Shown: piece after piece, positions 23,640-33,721 of the stretch
How the letters are laid out: each line of letters starts with the position of its first letter
Position numbering within the stretch: the first letter of the stretch is position 1
Assembly: GCA_016844935.1 (NCBI GenBank)
Contig: JAERTK010000143.1
Location: 1-64,000 of the forward strand
Length of the DNA stretch: 64,000 nt
Direction of reading: 5' to 3'
Source: Desulfobacteraceae bacterium
GTDB lineage: Bacteria; Desulfobacterota; DSM-4660; Desulfatiglandales; Desulfatiglandaceae
Notes under the pieces: model-generated
Database searches by the model: none
Told to the model about the DNA's origin: nothing
What the model saw: the letters and a program-made list of their open reading frames with translations, nothing else
Made by a program: the position numbers and the translations under genes

Positions 23640-25928
23640 ATGGGAATCGGAAAGTCCATACCGCGTATAGATGCGCTCGAAAAAGCCACCGGCCGGGCAC
23701 TTTATACCGATGATTTTCAAATGCCCGGCGCGCTTGTGGCCAAATGCGTTCGAAGTACCATTGCCCATGGACGTGTCAAGTCCATTGATATCCAGTCCGC
23801 ACAAGCCCTTGCCGGCGTAGTCTCCACATTTACCTATGAAGATGTACCATCCATACCCTTTGCCACGGCCGGGCACCCCTTGAACCTGGACCCCGCCCAC
23901 GAGGATGTGGCGGACCGACTCATCCTGACACGGAATATCCGGTTTTATGGAGATGAAATTGCGGTGGTGGTGGCGGAAAGCGAGAAAATCGCCCAAGAAG
24001 CCCTTGAACTGGTTCGAGTGGAATATGAGGGTTATGAGCCTTTGATGACCCCCGAGCGTATTCTTGCGCCGGGTGCAAGGGAAATACACAAAGGGTCGGG
24101 CAATATGGCGGGCGAAAGCGCCTTCCAGTGTGGGGGCGATGTTCCAAAGGCCCTTTTAGATTCGGATTTTCTCCTGAAAGCGGATTATCAGACCCGGATG
24201 GTTCAGCATTGCCAGCTGGAAAACCATTCGGTTCTGGCCCATATGAAAGATGGCAACCGGATTACCCTTGTGACCGCCACCCAGATACCTCAGATTGTTC
24301 GACGGATTGTGGGGAAGGCCCTGAGCCTGCCCTGGCATCAGGTCCGGGTCATCAAGCCCCATGTGGGCGGTGGCTTCGGAAACAGGCAGGACGTAGTGCT
24401 GGAACCCCTGGCGGCCTTTTTAACGTTGAAACTGGGCGGTCGGCCGGTTCGGATCGCCCTAAATCGTGAAGAATCTTTTGGGTGTACCCGCGCCCGGCAT
24501 CCTTTCCATATTCATATGACCACGGGCGTAAAACAAGACGGGACCCTCACCGCAAACCAGATCAATGCGGTCTCCATCACCGGGGGATATGCATCACACG
24601 GCCACGGCGTAGCGGCGGCCGGCAGCGCCAAGGCCTGTTCTCTCTATCCGCGTGGGGCCATCGATTACAAGGGGCGTACCCTCTACGCCAATATGCCCGT
24701 GGCCGGCGCCATGCGGGCCTACGGCGCACCCCAGACCCTTTATGCCATAGAATGTAACATGGAAGATGCTGCCCGGGAAATCGGCATGGATTCCGTCCGA
24801 TTCCGCCTGAAAAACGTTGCAGTGGAAGGGGATGTGAATCCTTTAACAAAAAAACCGCTTCTAAGCTGCGGTATCAAGGCGTGTCTGACCAAAGGGAGGG
24901 AATGGATCGGGTGGGACGAAAAAAAACGCCATTATGCAGACTGGAAACAGGGCCCCATTCGAAAGGGCCTGGGAGTGGCGTGTTTCACCTTCGGATCCGG
25001 CACGTATCCCGTCTGTGTTGAGATTGCGGGGGTACGGCTGGTCCTGAATCCGGATGGCTTTATCAGTCTCCAAGCAGGCGCTGTGGAGATTGGTCAGGGC
25101 TCGGATACGGTGGCCGTGCAGATGGTATCAGAAACCGTGGGTGTTCCGTGCAGCCGGATTCAACTGGCATCCACCCATGACACAGATTTTCTCCCGTTCG
25201 ACACGGGAGCCTACGCATCCCGGCAGAGCTACGTACTCAGCAACGCCCTGTTGAAGGCATCACAGGAGTTTAAAACTAAAATACTGAAGTATGCCAGCAT
25301 GATAACAAACATATCGGAAGCAAACCTTGATATAAAAGACGGGATTGTGGTGCATGCGGGCGAAATGTCGCCCGGGGTCATTTCCCTGGAAGATCTTGCC
25401 AGGAATGCTTACTACCACAAGGAGCAAGGGGGGCAGATTACGACGGATGTTTCCCACAAAACCACCACCAACGCGCCGTGTTTCGGGTGTACTTTCGTGG
25501 ATGTAACGGTGGATATTCCCCTCTGCCGGGTCCACATCAATGATATCATCAATGTGCACGATTCCGGGGTTATCCTCAACCCGGTTACGGCCCAGGGGCA
25601 GGTCCAGGGGGGCATGGCCATGGGGATCGGCGCAGCCCTCTATGAGGAATTGCGGGTGGACCGGAAAACCGGCTATGTTTATAACAACAGCTTTTCCGAC
25701 TACAAAATGCCAACGGCCCTGGATGTTCCCCATATGGGCTGTGAATTTGTGGAGACCTTTGAGCCCACATCCGGGTATGGCAACAAAGCCCTTGGGGAAC
25801 CGCCCGTGATTTCCCCGCCCCCGGCCATCCGAAATGCCATTCTGGATGCCACCGGTGTGGCCATCAACGAACTGCCCCTGACCCCCCAGACCCTGTTCAG
25901 GCATTTCCGGCGGGCGGGCTTGGTTTGA
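23640..25928 (+). CDS. Second Mo-hydroxylase large subunit (XdhA-like)
   Basis: This 762-aa protein is a xanthine-oxidase-family catalytic subunit, clearly different from the one at 20666. Signatures: HVGGGFGNRQD, GAMRAYGAPQ, GAVEIGQGSDTV, and the catalytic Glu in NKALGEPPVISPP, the form seen in XdhA-type purine or aldehyde hydroxylases. It has no iron-sulfur or FAD partner of its own, so it may share those at 19268-20648 or borrow them from elsewhere. The frame opens with a GTG at 23628 directly after the TetR stop; the ATG at 23640, behind a G-rich site, is preferred. Confidence 0.9.
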   Translation: MGIGKSIPRIDALEKATGRALYTDDFQMPGALVAKCVRSTIAHGRVKSIDIQSAQALAGVVSTFTYEDVPSIPFATAGHPLNLDPAHEDVADRLILTRNIRFYGDEIAVVVAESEKIAQEALELVRVEYEGYEPLMTPERILAPGAREIHKGSGNMAGESAFQCGGDVPKALLDSDFLLKADYQTRMVQHCQLENHSVLAHMKDGNRITLVTATQIPQIVRRIVGKALSLPWHQVRVIKPHVGGGFGNRQDVVLEPLAAFLTLKLGGRPVRIALNREESFGCTRARHPFHIHMTTGVKQDGTLTANQINAVSITGGYASHGHGVAAAGSAKACSLYPRGAIDYKGRTLYANMPVAGAMRAYGAPQTLYAIECNMEDAAREIGMDSVRFRLKNVAVEGDVNPLTKKPLLSCGIKACLTKGREWIGWDEKKRHYADWKQGPIRKGLGVACFTFGSGTYPVCVEIAGVRLVLNPDGFISLQAGAVEIGQGSDTVAVQMVSETVGVPCSRIQLASTHDTDFLPFDTGAYASRQSYVLSNALLKASQEFKTKILKYASMITNISEANLDIKDGIVVHAGEMSPGVISLEDLARNAYYHKEQGGQITTDVSHKTTTNAPCFGCTFVDVTVDIPLCRVHINDIINVHDSGVILNPVTAQGQVQGGMAMGIGAALYEELRVDRKTGYVYNNSFSDYKMPTALDVPHMGCEFVETFEPTSGYGNKALGEPPVISPPPAIRNAILDATGVAINELPLTPQTLFRHFRRAGLV

Positions 25929-25961
25929 TGGGCCAGGAGGGGTCGGAGTGACGGACAAAAT

Positions 25962-27800
25962 TTATTTGGCGCGGTGAATCTGCCGTTTTATTACCGCCAT
26001 GACCGCCTCTTTCTTGATGGGCTTGGTCACATAGTCATCCATTCCGGATTGAATACATTTCTGCCGGTACCCTTTCATGGCGTGGGCCGTCATGGCAACG
26101 ATGGGAAGATGGGTGAATCCCGCTGCCCGAATGGCCGCTGTGGCCTGGAACCCATCCATTAACGGCATTTGAATGTCCATGAAAATCAGGTCGAAACCCT
26201 TTGGCCTTTTTTGTACCGCAAGGACCGCTTCTTCTCCGTTGGAAGCAATATCCACCGTAAATCCGGCCTTTTCGAGCAGTATTCTGGCGAGTTTCTGGTT
26301 CACCTTGTTGTCTTCGGCAATCAGTACCCGCAGGGGATTTACTTCCGGGATGTTTTCCGAAACCGGCATTTGATCCTTGGCCGGAAGACCCGGAGATATA
26401 TCCTTTTTCCCCACATTTTCAAACCAGGCGGTGAAATGAAAAGTGCTCCCTTTTGATACCTCACTTTCCACCCGGACATCCCCGTCCATAATGGTGGCGA
26501 TCTGTTTAGAGATGGACAATCCCAGGCCCGTGCCACCGTATTTTCGTGTGCTGGATCCGTCCGCTTGATGGAAGGGCAGAAAAATGGTTGTCAATTTTTC
26601 GGCCGGTATGCCGATGCCTGTGTCCCGGATGGATGTGTGGATGAGCACCCGCCCGTCTGTCTTTCGAGCCAGGGAAACGTTCAGTTCGATCTCGCCGGAT
26701 TCCGTAAATTTGGAGGCATTTCCCGTGAGATTGATCAATACCTGGCGAAAGCGCAGCTCATCCCCCTTCACGTGGGAACTCACATTATCCGAAATATTAC
26801 AGATGATTTCCACCGGTTTGCTCCCCACACGCGGCCGGATCAGTTCGCACACTTCACGGGCGGTGATTCCCGGTGAAAAAACCGTTTTCTTCAACATGAA
26901 TTCACCCGCTTCAATCTTGGAAAAATCGAGGATATCATTGATCAGCATCAGCATCGCTTCTCCGCTTTGTTTGATGGTTTTAACAAAATCATTCTGGGTT
27001 TCACTGAGGGGGGTTTCAATGAGCATGTCGGTAAATCCGATGACTGCGTTCATGGGCGTTCGGATTTCGTGGCTCATATTGGCGAGAAACTGGCTTTTGG
27101 CCTGGTTTGCCGCATCGGCCTGCCTTGCCAGTTCATGGGCCTTGTCAACGGCGCTGCGCAACTCTTTATTAATGCGGACAATGTCCTCGGTACGTTCCCG
27201 GACCAGTTCATCCAGATGGTCCCGGTGCTTCTTTAATTCCTCCGTTGTCTGTTTCTTTTCAGCAATTTCAACGTTAAGGGCTTCATTTCGCTCCTGAATC
27301 TGCAGGGTCAGCTCTTCGTTGCGTTCGTATACCCATGAAAACCGTTTAATGAGATTGATTTTTTCATTGAGCTGATCGCATTTTTCGTTCACTTTCAGGT
27401 TCAATTCATCGGTTTTTTTGAAAATCAGGAATAAGGTGTGGCGCCACGGTTTCCATATTTGTGGAAGCCTGCGGGCTTCGGGGAATTGAGCGCCTCGGCT
27501 CAGGGCAATCAGATTGCTGATGAAATATTCCGAAGGAAAAATAAACCGGGTGATCACCACATAAACCGCAGCGGACAGGATAAAAAACATGCCCATCACC
27601 AGGAGCATGGTCCCAATCCACCCGTGGAAGAATCTGGGAAAGATGGACGGCAGCAGATGGACCAGAAACCCCAGGGCCGCAAAGGCGAAAGCGAAAGCCA
27701 TAATCCCCAAAAAGATTCGCTGGTCTTTTCGAAGAAAATGGAGGATTGCTCCCATGGGTTTTACGTCATGGGGCGGCGTGTCCTGTTCTTTTTTATTCAT
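25962..27800 (-). CDS. Membrane hybrid histidine kinase (HK-REC)
   Basis: This 612-aa kinase has two membrane helices near the N-terminus (about 30-48 and 61-85), a long coiled-coil linker (about 130-240), a HisKA domain with H244 in [14 protein letters not shown], an ATPase domain ([17 protein letters not shown]) and a C-terminal receiver ([12 protein letters not shown]; Asp in [12 protein letters not shown]). The BarA/EvgS-like core is typical of phosphorelays, but no Hpt domain is seen here. ATG 27800 overlaps the end of the FHA gene by 8 bases, so the two are coexpressed and may work together. Confidence 0.92.
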   Translation of the reverse strand: MNKKEQDTPPHDVKPMGAILHFLRKDQRIFLGIMAFAFAFAALGFLVHLLPSIFPRFFHGWIGTMLLVMGMFFILSAAVYVVITRFIFPSEYFISNLIALSRGAQFPEARRLPQIWKPWRHTLFLIFKKTDELNLKVNEKCDQLNEKINLIKRFSWVYERNEELTLQIQERNEALNVEIAEKKQTTEELKKHRDHLDELVRERTEDIVRINKELRSAVDKAHELARQADAANQAKSQFLANMSHEIRTPMNAVIGFTDMLIETPLSETQNDFVKTIKQSGEAMLMLINDILDFSKIEAGEFMLKKTVFSPGITAREVCELIRPRVGSKPVEIICNISDNVSSHVKGDELRFRQVLINLTGNASKFTESGEIELNVSLARKTDGRVLIHTSIRDTGIGIPAEKLTTIFLPFHQADGSSTRKYGGTGLGLSISKQIATIMDGDVRVESEVSKGSTFHFTAWFENVGKKDISPGLPAKDQMPVSENIPEVNPLRVLIAEDNKVNQKLARILLEKAGFTVDIASNGEEAVLAVQKRPKGFDLIFMDIQMPLMDGFQATAAIRAAGFTHLPIVAMTAHAMKGYRQKCIQSGMDDYVTKPIKKEAVMAVIKRQIHRAK

Positions 27801-28536
27801 GTTCAGGTACCCCGGGGGAATCGGCGGATTGAAAGTGGAACTGGAGCTTGAGGGATCCGATTTCAATGACGTCGAATTCCTTCAGTACGACCTCATGTTT
27901 CACCACGTGAAAATTGACCTTTGGCTTGACAAACCCTTCGGTGGGCGTCAACCGGAATTCCTCATCCGTGTGGTTGATGACGGCCGCGGTTTTTCCCATG
28001 AAAACCCCTTTGACCTGGATATGGTTTTCAGACCCTTTTCCGATCCTTACGGGGAATGATTCCAATGGGAAGATCCCATCAGAACCGTCCATGTAAGATA
28101 AAACCGGAACCCTTTCTTTGGGGTCAGGCGCATCATCTGCCAGCCGGGAGATATTGCGGACCAGTTTGGAACGATGCTGGTGGGTATCCAGAGTCATGGT
28201 CATCCGCGAACTCAGGATTTCGGAATCTGAGGGGATTTTCTCTCCTTCCACATAGGCGAACAGCAGAAGATGGCCCCCCACGGTGATGATGTCATTGTGG
28301 GTGAGCGCCCGAGATATGATCAGTTCTTCGTTCACAAATGTGCCGTTTCGACTCTGCCGATCCGTAATGTAGAAAAGGCCGCTTTCCGCTTCAATCTCAG
28401 CGTGGTGTCCGGAAACCGCCGGGTCATCGATTACCAGATGATTATCCGGCGATTCTCCGATGGTAAGAGGGCTGTTTTCATGGATCATCATGCTTTTGAT
28501 GATTTTTCCTCCTGATTTCAGCTTAATTGACGGCAT
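27793..28536 (-). CDS. Two-FHA-domain protein
   Basis: This 247-aa cytoplasmic protein has a classical forkhead-associated domain (about 20-95: [15 protein letters not shown], then VSGHHAEIE and SRNGTFVN), which binds phosphothreonine. A second, more divergent FHA-like domain covers about 160-235 ([26 protein letters not shown]). The ATG at 28536 has a GGGAG site; the frame is open further upstream but only in antisense to the divergent gene. It is the first gene of an operon with the hybrid kinase and is divergent from a kinase-like protein, suggesting that it reads Ser/Thr phosphorylation. Confidence 0.88.
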   Translation of the reverse strand: MPSIKLKSGGKIIKSMMIHENSPLTIGESPDNHLVIDDPAVSGHHAEIEAESGLFYITDRQSRNGTFVNEELIISRALTHNDIITVGGHLLLFAYVEGEKIPSDSEILSSRMTMTLDTHQHRSKLVRNISRLADDAPDPKERVPVLSYMDGSDGIFPLESFPVRIGKGSENHIQVKGVFMGKTAAVINHTDEEFRLTPTEGFVKPKVNFHVVKHEVVLKEFDVIEIGSLKLQFHFQSADSPGVPEHE

Positions 28537-28800
28537 ATTACACTCCCGTGGGAAAAGATGGCACAAGCCCGGTCGAAGTTTATCCCCTTTTGCTGATTGG
28601 ATCAATGGCAGTATTATAGCGAAAAAACGCCAGGGTGTCGATGGTTTCCGCGTTCCAGGGACAGGAACAAGGGCGAATCCGCTGGCCATGAATAGATTTT
28701 TGTGTTGACGAGGTTCATCTATCACGGGTAAGTTTCCAGGAATATCATCGTCGTTACGCTTTTTTTGAAATCCCTGAAAGGTGCAAGGTTCCCCACAGAA

Positions 28801-30738
28801 ATGAGCAACCTGCTCGACAGCAATCATATCGTCCACTTTTTCCTGGACCTTTACCGGCGCCAGATCGGGCTCCCCGAAGCGGATCCCCGTCTCATGAGTG
28901 CGCGTGCCCTGGATCCCCTGAATGCCAGGGAGACCACCTATGAATTGAAAGTCCGTTATAACCAAAGAGACAGCTCCCGTCGCATGAGCCTCTGCCGGCT
29001 GGGCGATGACGTGGATAGCAAGAGCGTCTGTTACAAGGTGATCTATGACGATCTCCTGGTGCTCAAGATTCCGCCTGAACCGGTCATTGATTTTGACCAG
29101 TATCTGGAGAGCATCCAATTGGAACGCCGAATGGCCGACCGCCTCAGCCCCGGGGTTCCGTGTGTGGGTCCCAGTCTCGCGGCCATCGCGAAAAAAATTC
29201 CGGAGCTACAGGATGAAGCACATCCAGCAGGGGCCATGAATGAAACAAACATTGCCAGACATCTGAGGCACACCCCGAGCCTCCAGAAATATTTCAAAAT
29301 CGGGGGGTCTTTTGTTCTGTTCATGAGTCTTTCAAGACATCTGTTTTTTGATCAGGTGATAAGCCGCATGCACCGGCAGGAGAGCCGTGTAAAAGATGCC
29401 ATTTCGGGCAGCCTCCACACCATGGGGGATATCCTGGCTTTCGAAGGTACCTTTGGCAGGGACAGAGGGGATCTCTTTTTCAGTTTTGCAGATCTTCAGG
29501 AGTCGTATCTGCGCAGCATGGATCAATTGCTGCAGCAGCATGGCAGAGAGATCATTGAAATTCCGGACCACCGAAAGAAACAGTGGATGTTCGATCAGCT
29601 GGCGGAAAAAGAGATCATTCATGAACGGCACCCATTGCCGGACACGTTTATCAATGATCAAAAACGGACTGCAAAGATTGTTTTCTCACAGCACAAAAAG
29701 ACCGTCACCCAGTTTGTCAATCTCATAAAATCGGATATTCGAAAAACCAGTGAACATCGCAACCGCAACATCGCGTCGGGAATTATCACCAATATTGTGA
29801 AATTGCTCATGCATCTCAAGGAAAAAAATGCTGCCATCCGTGATTTGAAACCGGATAATATGTTTCTGGTGGGACAATCGGACAATCCTGATATTTTCCT
29901 CACATCAGCTGATCAATACGCCCTGGGGCTCATTGATCTGGAAACCGCCATAAATTTCCGAGAGACCGAACCCCCGGAACAGCCGATCCTGGCAGGAACT
30001 CCCTTTTATGCCACCCCCTCGCACATTTTTGAAAACCGTATCCTCGAGCAGGTTTTCCGCGATGCACCCCGCACCCTTTACCTGCAGGATTGGTTTGCCG
30101 CCGTCGGGATCATATATAACGTCGTGACCGGCGGAACCCTCTTTAAAAAAACCGGTCAGCTCCTGCCTGAGGTGGTTCGAGTGCGATCAAGGGCCATCTC
30201 TCTTGGTGATCCTCTGCAGGGAGTCCTGAAAAATGTGAGTTGGGTTTTTTGGCGCACGGCCTGTGCTGAATTCAATGCGTGTATGGCAGCAGACCGGTCC
30301 ATGTTTAAATGCATTCCCCTGGCGCTTGGTTCATTGGAAAAGGGTATGCTGCTGGAAGAAACCGCTGTCTGTGAAGGATTCCTGGTGGATCAAATCAAGA
30401 TATGTGTCTTGAACCAGGAAATTTTCAAGGAAGACAAGACCCGCCGAAACCTGTTTGAGGCGGGTGTGGAAAAAATTGCAGCCATTTTGAAGCGGTGGCG
30501 AATGGGGAAAGACGTTCCGGATACAACACCGGAAATGAGATCTGAAATCGTCAGTTTTCTGGGATGTCTCGTGCATTTGAAAAAGTGTCAGTTAAAAATA
30601 CGCCAGCTGCGCCCCATTCTTCAAGAGGAAGGCCCCCCCATGACGGCTCAGCACCTCATTTTCCTGCTGTTCCGGCTGGTATTTTTCTTCATGTACCGCC
30701 CCCAGTGGAGCGATCGGGAACACCCGGAATCATTTTAA
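28801..30738 (+). CDS. Divergent Ser/Thr-protein-kinase-like protein
   Basis: This 645-aa protein has a kinase-like core with unusual motifs. A candidate nucleotide-binding Lys is in LVLKIPPEP (about residue 89), the catalytic loop is IRDLKPDN (about 346-353, Ile for the usual His), the metal-binding motif is IDLE in place of DFG, and an activation-segment end reads GTPFYATPSH. The N- and C-lobes are separated by about 250 residues, much longer than in canonical kinases. The C-terminus has a short hydrophobic stretch (LIFLLFRLVFFF), possibly a membrane contact. I chose ATG 28801; a TTG at 28765 is in frame. It is divergent from the FHA gene and probably makes its ligand. Kinase fold is likely, activity uncertain. 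Confidence 0.75.
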   Translation: MSNLLDSNHIVHFFLDLYRRQIGLPEADPRLMSARALDPLNARETTYELKVRYNQRDSSRRMSLCRLGDDVDSKSVCYKVIYDDLLVLKIPPEPVIDFDQYLESIQLERRMADRLSPGVPCVGPSLAAIAKKIPELQDEAHPAGAMNETNIARHLRHTPSLQKYFKIGGSFVLFMSLSRHLFFDQVISRMHRQESRVKDAISGSLHTMGDILAFEGTFGRDRGDLFFSFADLQESYLRSMDQLLQQHGREIIEIPDHRKKQWMFDQLAEKEIIHERHPLPDTFINDQKRTAKIVFSQHKKTVTQFVNLIKSDIRKTSEHRNRNIASGIITNIVKLLMHLKEKNAAIRDLKPDNMFLVGQSDNPDIFLTSADQYALGLIDLETAINFRETEPPEQPILAGTPFYATPSHIFENRILEQVFRDAPRTLYLQDWFAAVGIIYNVVTGGTLFKKTGQLLPEVVRVRSRAISLGDPLQGVLKNVSWVFWRTACAEFNACMAADRSMFKCIPLALGSLEKGMLLEETAVCEGFLVDQIKICVLNQEIFKEDKTRRNLFEAGVEKIAAILKRWRMGKDVPDTTPEMRSEIVSFLGCLVHLKKCQLKIRQLRPILQEEGPPMTAQHLIFLLFRLVFFFMYRPQWSDREHPESF

Positions 30739-31376
30739 GAGGCAGCTATGTGAAACGCCCCCCTTATGCCCACCACCAGGAACTCGATGGAGAGTGCCAG
30801 GAGGATGAGGCCCATGACCCGGGTGAGGACCTGCTGACCCGTATGGCCCAGGAAACGACCGATTTGCTCCGCCAGGGCCATGGCCACCCACAGAACGGCG
30901 CTCAGCCCTGCGATGATGGCCACAAGAATCAACCGCGATGAAAAGACGTTGCACATTTCCGCATCAATGATGGAAACGCTGATGGCCGCGGGTCCCGCCA
31001 TGAGGGGAATGGCAAGGGGTACCACGGCGATGTTGGAATCTTTTCCTTGAGCCTCCTTATGTTCCTTATCGCTGTAACGCATTACGTTTTCATGTTCTTT
31101 GGCGCGGGACATGGAGATGGCCATGAGAAAAATGAGTAGACCGCCCGCGATACGAAAATCATTGATGGTAATGCCGAAAAAGGAGAGCACATGGTGACCG
31201 CCGAACACGGAAATCATCATGATGACAAAAACAGCGATGCTACACGTAAAGGCCACTTTCATTTTTTGCGATTTATCCATGTCCCCTGTGAGTCCCAGGA
31301 ATACGGGGATGAGGACGAAAGGGTTCAGCATAATGAATAAACCGGTGGTTATTTTAATATAATTCGGATCGTGCAT
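30735..31376 (-). CDS. marC: MarC-family integral membrane protein
   Basis: This 213-aa protein has six predicted transmembrane helices and the family signatures LNPFVLIPVFLGL near the N-terminus and AIPLMAGPAAIS in the middle. MarC (UPF0056) proteins were once linked to multiple antibiotic resistance, but that role was not confirmed and some relatives are amino-acid transporters. A charged cytoplasmic loop (about 95-112, RAKEHENVMRYSDKEHKE) separates two three-helix halves. Its 3' end overlaps the kinase-like gene tail-to-tail by 4 bases. Confidence 0.9.
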   Translation of the reverse strand: MHDPNYIKITTGLFIMLNPFVLIPVFLGLTGDMDKSQKMKVAFTCSIAVFVIMMISVFGGHHVLSFFGITINDFRIAGGLLIFLMAISMSRAKEHENVMRYSDKEHKEAQGKDSNIAVVPLAIPLMAGPAAISVSIIDAEMCNVFSSRLILVAIIAGLSAVLWVAMALAEQIGRFLGHTGQQVLTRVMGLILLALSIEFLVVGIRGAFHIAAS

Positions 31377-31417
31377 GGACGTTCAATCTCCTTTATTGGC
31401 TTGTTGCCAAACATCCC

Positions 31418-33211
31418 TCAATAATAGTACCAGATGGTCCGATACAATGATGTGTTTTCCCCCATGGCTTTCAGCCGTTTGAGGTATTTATAGATGGAGA
31501 CATCCGTGTAAACGTAGGTGTCCGCCAGCTGCAGTTTCTTTTCCCAGGGGTGGAATTCGTAAACCCTTCGCCCATCGGGCAATATGGATATGACGTCCCG
31601 GTTTTGAACGGCCCGCAGGTAGTTTTTACCCAGCCCCGGCACATTGAAAACGATTTCGTCGGTGCGGGCGGAACCTGGCAGAAGCCGCGCTTCCTCCTGC
31701 TGTTCCTGGAGGAGCCGGGGAATGGGCACCCGGTAGTCATCGGTCTCTTCCTTGCCCTTGGTATTGAAAGTGTAATAGGGCGTGACACCGATAAGGCATA
31801 ATTTAAGCCGCAGGGCCGCCGCTTCAAACTTCCGGGAATTGTACCGGGTGTAGACCAGTTGATTATACACTTTGATGCCGTTTCGGAGAAATTTCTGAAC
31901 GGCGTTCATGCTCTGAGGCGTGATTTCGTAGGTGTGTTCAAAATGGGTGACAATGAGGATTTCCCTTTTTCCGGGGGCGTGAAACCGGCTGATAACGCGG
32001 ACCAGTGAATCGGTCACCCGCTGGGGCAGGGTTACGGGCGTGCGGGTACCGATCCGGATACGCTCCACATGTTCGATGCGAGACAACTTTCGCAACAGGT
32101 ATTCAATTTTTGAATTGCTCAAGAGCAGGGGATCACCGCCCGTAATCAGTACTTCCCGGATCTCTGGCGTATTGGCGATCCACCCAATGGCTGCGTCCAA
32201 TTTGTCACGGGAGAGTGCCGCGCTCTGGGAGTAAACGTCCTCGATCTCCCAGTTTCTTTGACAATAAACGCATATCTGGGGACAGGTGAGGATCGGTTTA
32301 AGGATGACGATCATGGGATATCGCCGGGTAATCCCTTCGATGGGAGAGGTATTTCTCTCCAGCATGAAATCCATGGAGGGCTCATTTTTTTCCCTCAAGT
32401 CCATCAATTTTTTAACGTAGTTCAAGGGGGGGATGACCTGGGCGCGAACGGCATGATCCCTCTCATGGTCAGCCTGATAGTCCAGAAGTGAAAGGTAGTA
32501 GGGGGTAATGCCGAATGGAATTCGATTTTCCCTGGCGAGGACAACGGCATCATATTCATCATCTGTTAGTTTCACCATGGATTTTAAGGTTTCCGCATTC
32601 CGTACAATATGCCGGGCATGCCATTTCCAATCGTTCCATTCCTGTCCCGTTGCATCAAAATACTTGAGAATTCTGGATTTATTGTTGCTCCTCCTACGGA
32701 TGGCCTTATTGTCAAGGCCCGATGGGTACCGGTCCAGGAGTCGCTCTGCCCCCCGGGCCATCCTGGAAAGATCGTTGGATCTCAGCCTGGCGGCTTTCTT
32801 CCCTTCATGCCTGGCAAAAACCGGGGCCTTATCGGGATAAATGCCCGATTTTCCCATGAGCCCTTTGAGCAGATGGTCCAGTTCCGCAAAAAAGTCGGGG
32901 GAAGGTTTCTCAATTTTCTTAAGGTCTTCTTCGTAAAGAAGATCATGTATGTATTGGAGGAAGCTGTACCCCACAAGCTTTTCACTTCTCGATGATATAA
33001 TGGTTCGAAACACACGAATGGTATCACGAACCAATATCCATTCCAGGGGCGGGGTTTCGTTCTCATAGGTGGTCACAATCAGGCTGGAAAGGAATTCCCT
33101 GATTTTCTTCCTTTGGATATTGACCGAAGGGGATGAGAGGAAAGCATCCTTCAATTCCGGAGCAACATCCAGTATCCGCAGAAGCTTATTTCGAATCCTT
33201 GCTTTTTCCAT
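31418..33211 (-). CDS. KamA-family radical SAM protein (lysine 2,3-aminomutase-like)
   Basis: This 597-aa protein has a radical SAM core with CPQICVYC (C-x3-C-x2-C, 4Fe-4S) and the downstream GGDPLLL motif. The Lys in VPGLGKNYL fits the PLP-binding Lys of lysine 2,3-aminomutase. Classical KamA is about 415 aa; here about 200 extra residues precede the core, and a C-terminal extension follows. It may make beta-lysine (an osmolyte in anaerobes) or another beta-amino acid; EpmB is shorter and unlikely. The extended form is a separate, poorly characterised subgroup. It stands alone, 41 bases from marC. Confidence 0.85.
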   Translation of the reverse strand: MEKARIRNKLLRILDVAPELKDAFLSSPSVNIQRKKIREFLSSLIVTTYENETPPLEWILVRDTIRVFRTIISSRSEKLVGYSFLQYIHDLLYEEDLKKIEKPSPDFFAELDHLLKGLMGKSGIYPDKAPVFARHEGKKAARLRSNDLSRMARGAERLLDRYPSGLDNKAIRRRSNNKSRILKYFDATGQEWNDWKWHARHIVRNAETLKSMVKLTDDEYDAVVLARENRIPFGITPYYLSLLDYQADHERDHAVRAQVIPPLNYVKKLMDLREKNEPSMDFMLERNTSPIEGITRRYPMIVILKPILTCPQICVYCQRNWEIEDVYSQSAALSRDKLDAAIGWIANTPEIREVLITGGDPLLLSNSKIEYLLRKLSRIEHVERIRIGTRTPVTLPQRVTDSLVRVISRFHAPGKREILIVTHFEHTYEITPQSMNAVQKFLRNGIKVYNQLVYTRYNSRKFEAAALRLKLCLIGVTPYYTFNTKGKEETDDYRVPIPRLLQEQQEEARLLPGSARTDEIVFNVPGLGKNYLRAVQNRDVISILPDGRRVYEFHPWEKKLQLADTYVYTDVSIYKYLKRLKAMGENTSLYRTIWYYY

Positions 33212-33721
33212 ATCATTGTACCTCTATATATATCAAGGCCTTACGCATTGACGACATTTGGCCGGGCATTTTCAGGCTGTGGGTTAAAAAACAGCAAAGC
33301 GGATTCATCGGTAACCGCGAAGTTGTAATATTTCTTTAAAAATAGTTCTCTTGCCGAATTCACACGGTTGCTGCATCCGGAACTGCTGAATGGAAACGGG
33401 ACGGATCATCAATTCATAATCCTTCCAATTGCAACATATTAGGCTAAATTTTGGTAAAAGGCAAGGGCCATCTTCAAATTCCCACTCAATATGATTGGCT
33501 ATTCTTGCTTTATCAAATGGTTGCAATGGTTTGCGGCCTCCATTGATATCATGGCGCCCCAAAAAAACGGTTGAAAAAGCATAGGCCTTCCTGATAGAAG
33601 GGACCATGATTTTCGTGTTTCACCGCAGGTGGGAAAATCCATATTTTCCCGAATTCTTTTCATGAACAAACTGAGCGTTCACCAAAAAACCAAAAATGAC
33701 AGGAAAAAGGGATAAAAGATC
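33212..33721. other. 510-bp intergenic region
   Basis: Apart from the doubtful 100-codon minus-strand frame at 33305-33607, I see nothing definite. It separates the KamA-like gene from hisC, which are divergent, so promoters for both should be here. AGGAAAAAGGGAT at about 33701 gives hisC a weak ribosome site. Confidence 0.4.
33305..33607 (-). CDS. Doubtful small protein
   Basis: A 100-codon frame with a balanced, protein-like composition (for example NHIEWEFEDGPCLLPKF and MIRPVSIQQFRMQQ). No ribosome site precedes the ATG and no family is recognised. It could be a real hypothetical gene, a fragment of one, or chance. Confidence 0.3.
   Translation of the reverse strand: MVPSIRKAYAFSTVFLGRHDINGGRKPLQPFDKARIANHIEWEFEDGPCLLPKFSLICCNWKDYELMIRPVSIQQFRMQQPCEFGKRTIFKEILQLRGYR

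Noticed and set aside
19268-25928. Calling the operon a 4-hydroxybenzoyl-CoA reductase
   Set aside because: The FAD subunit lacks the 4Fe-4S loop of HcrB, and there are two different large subunits.
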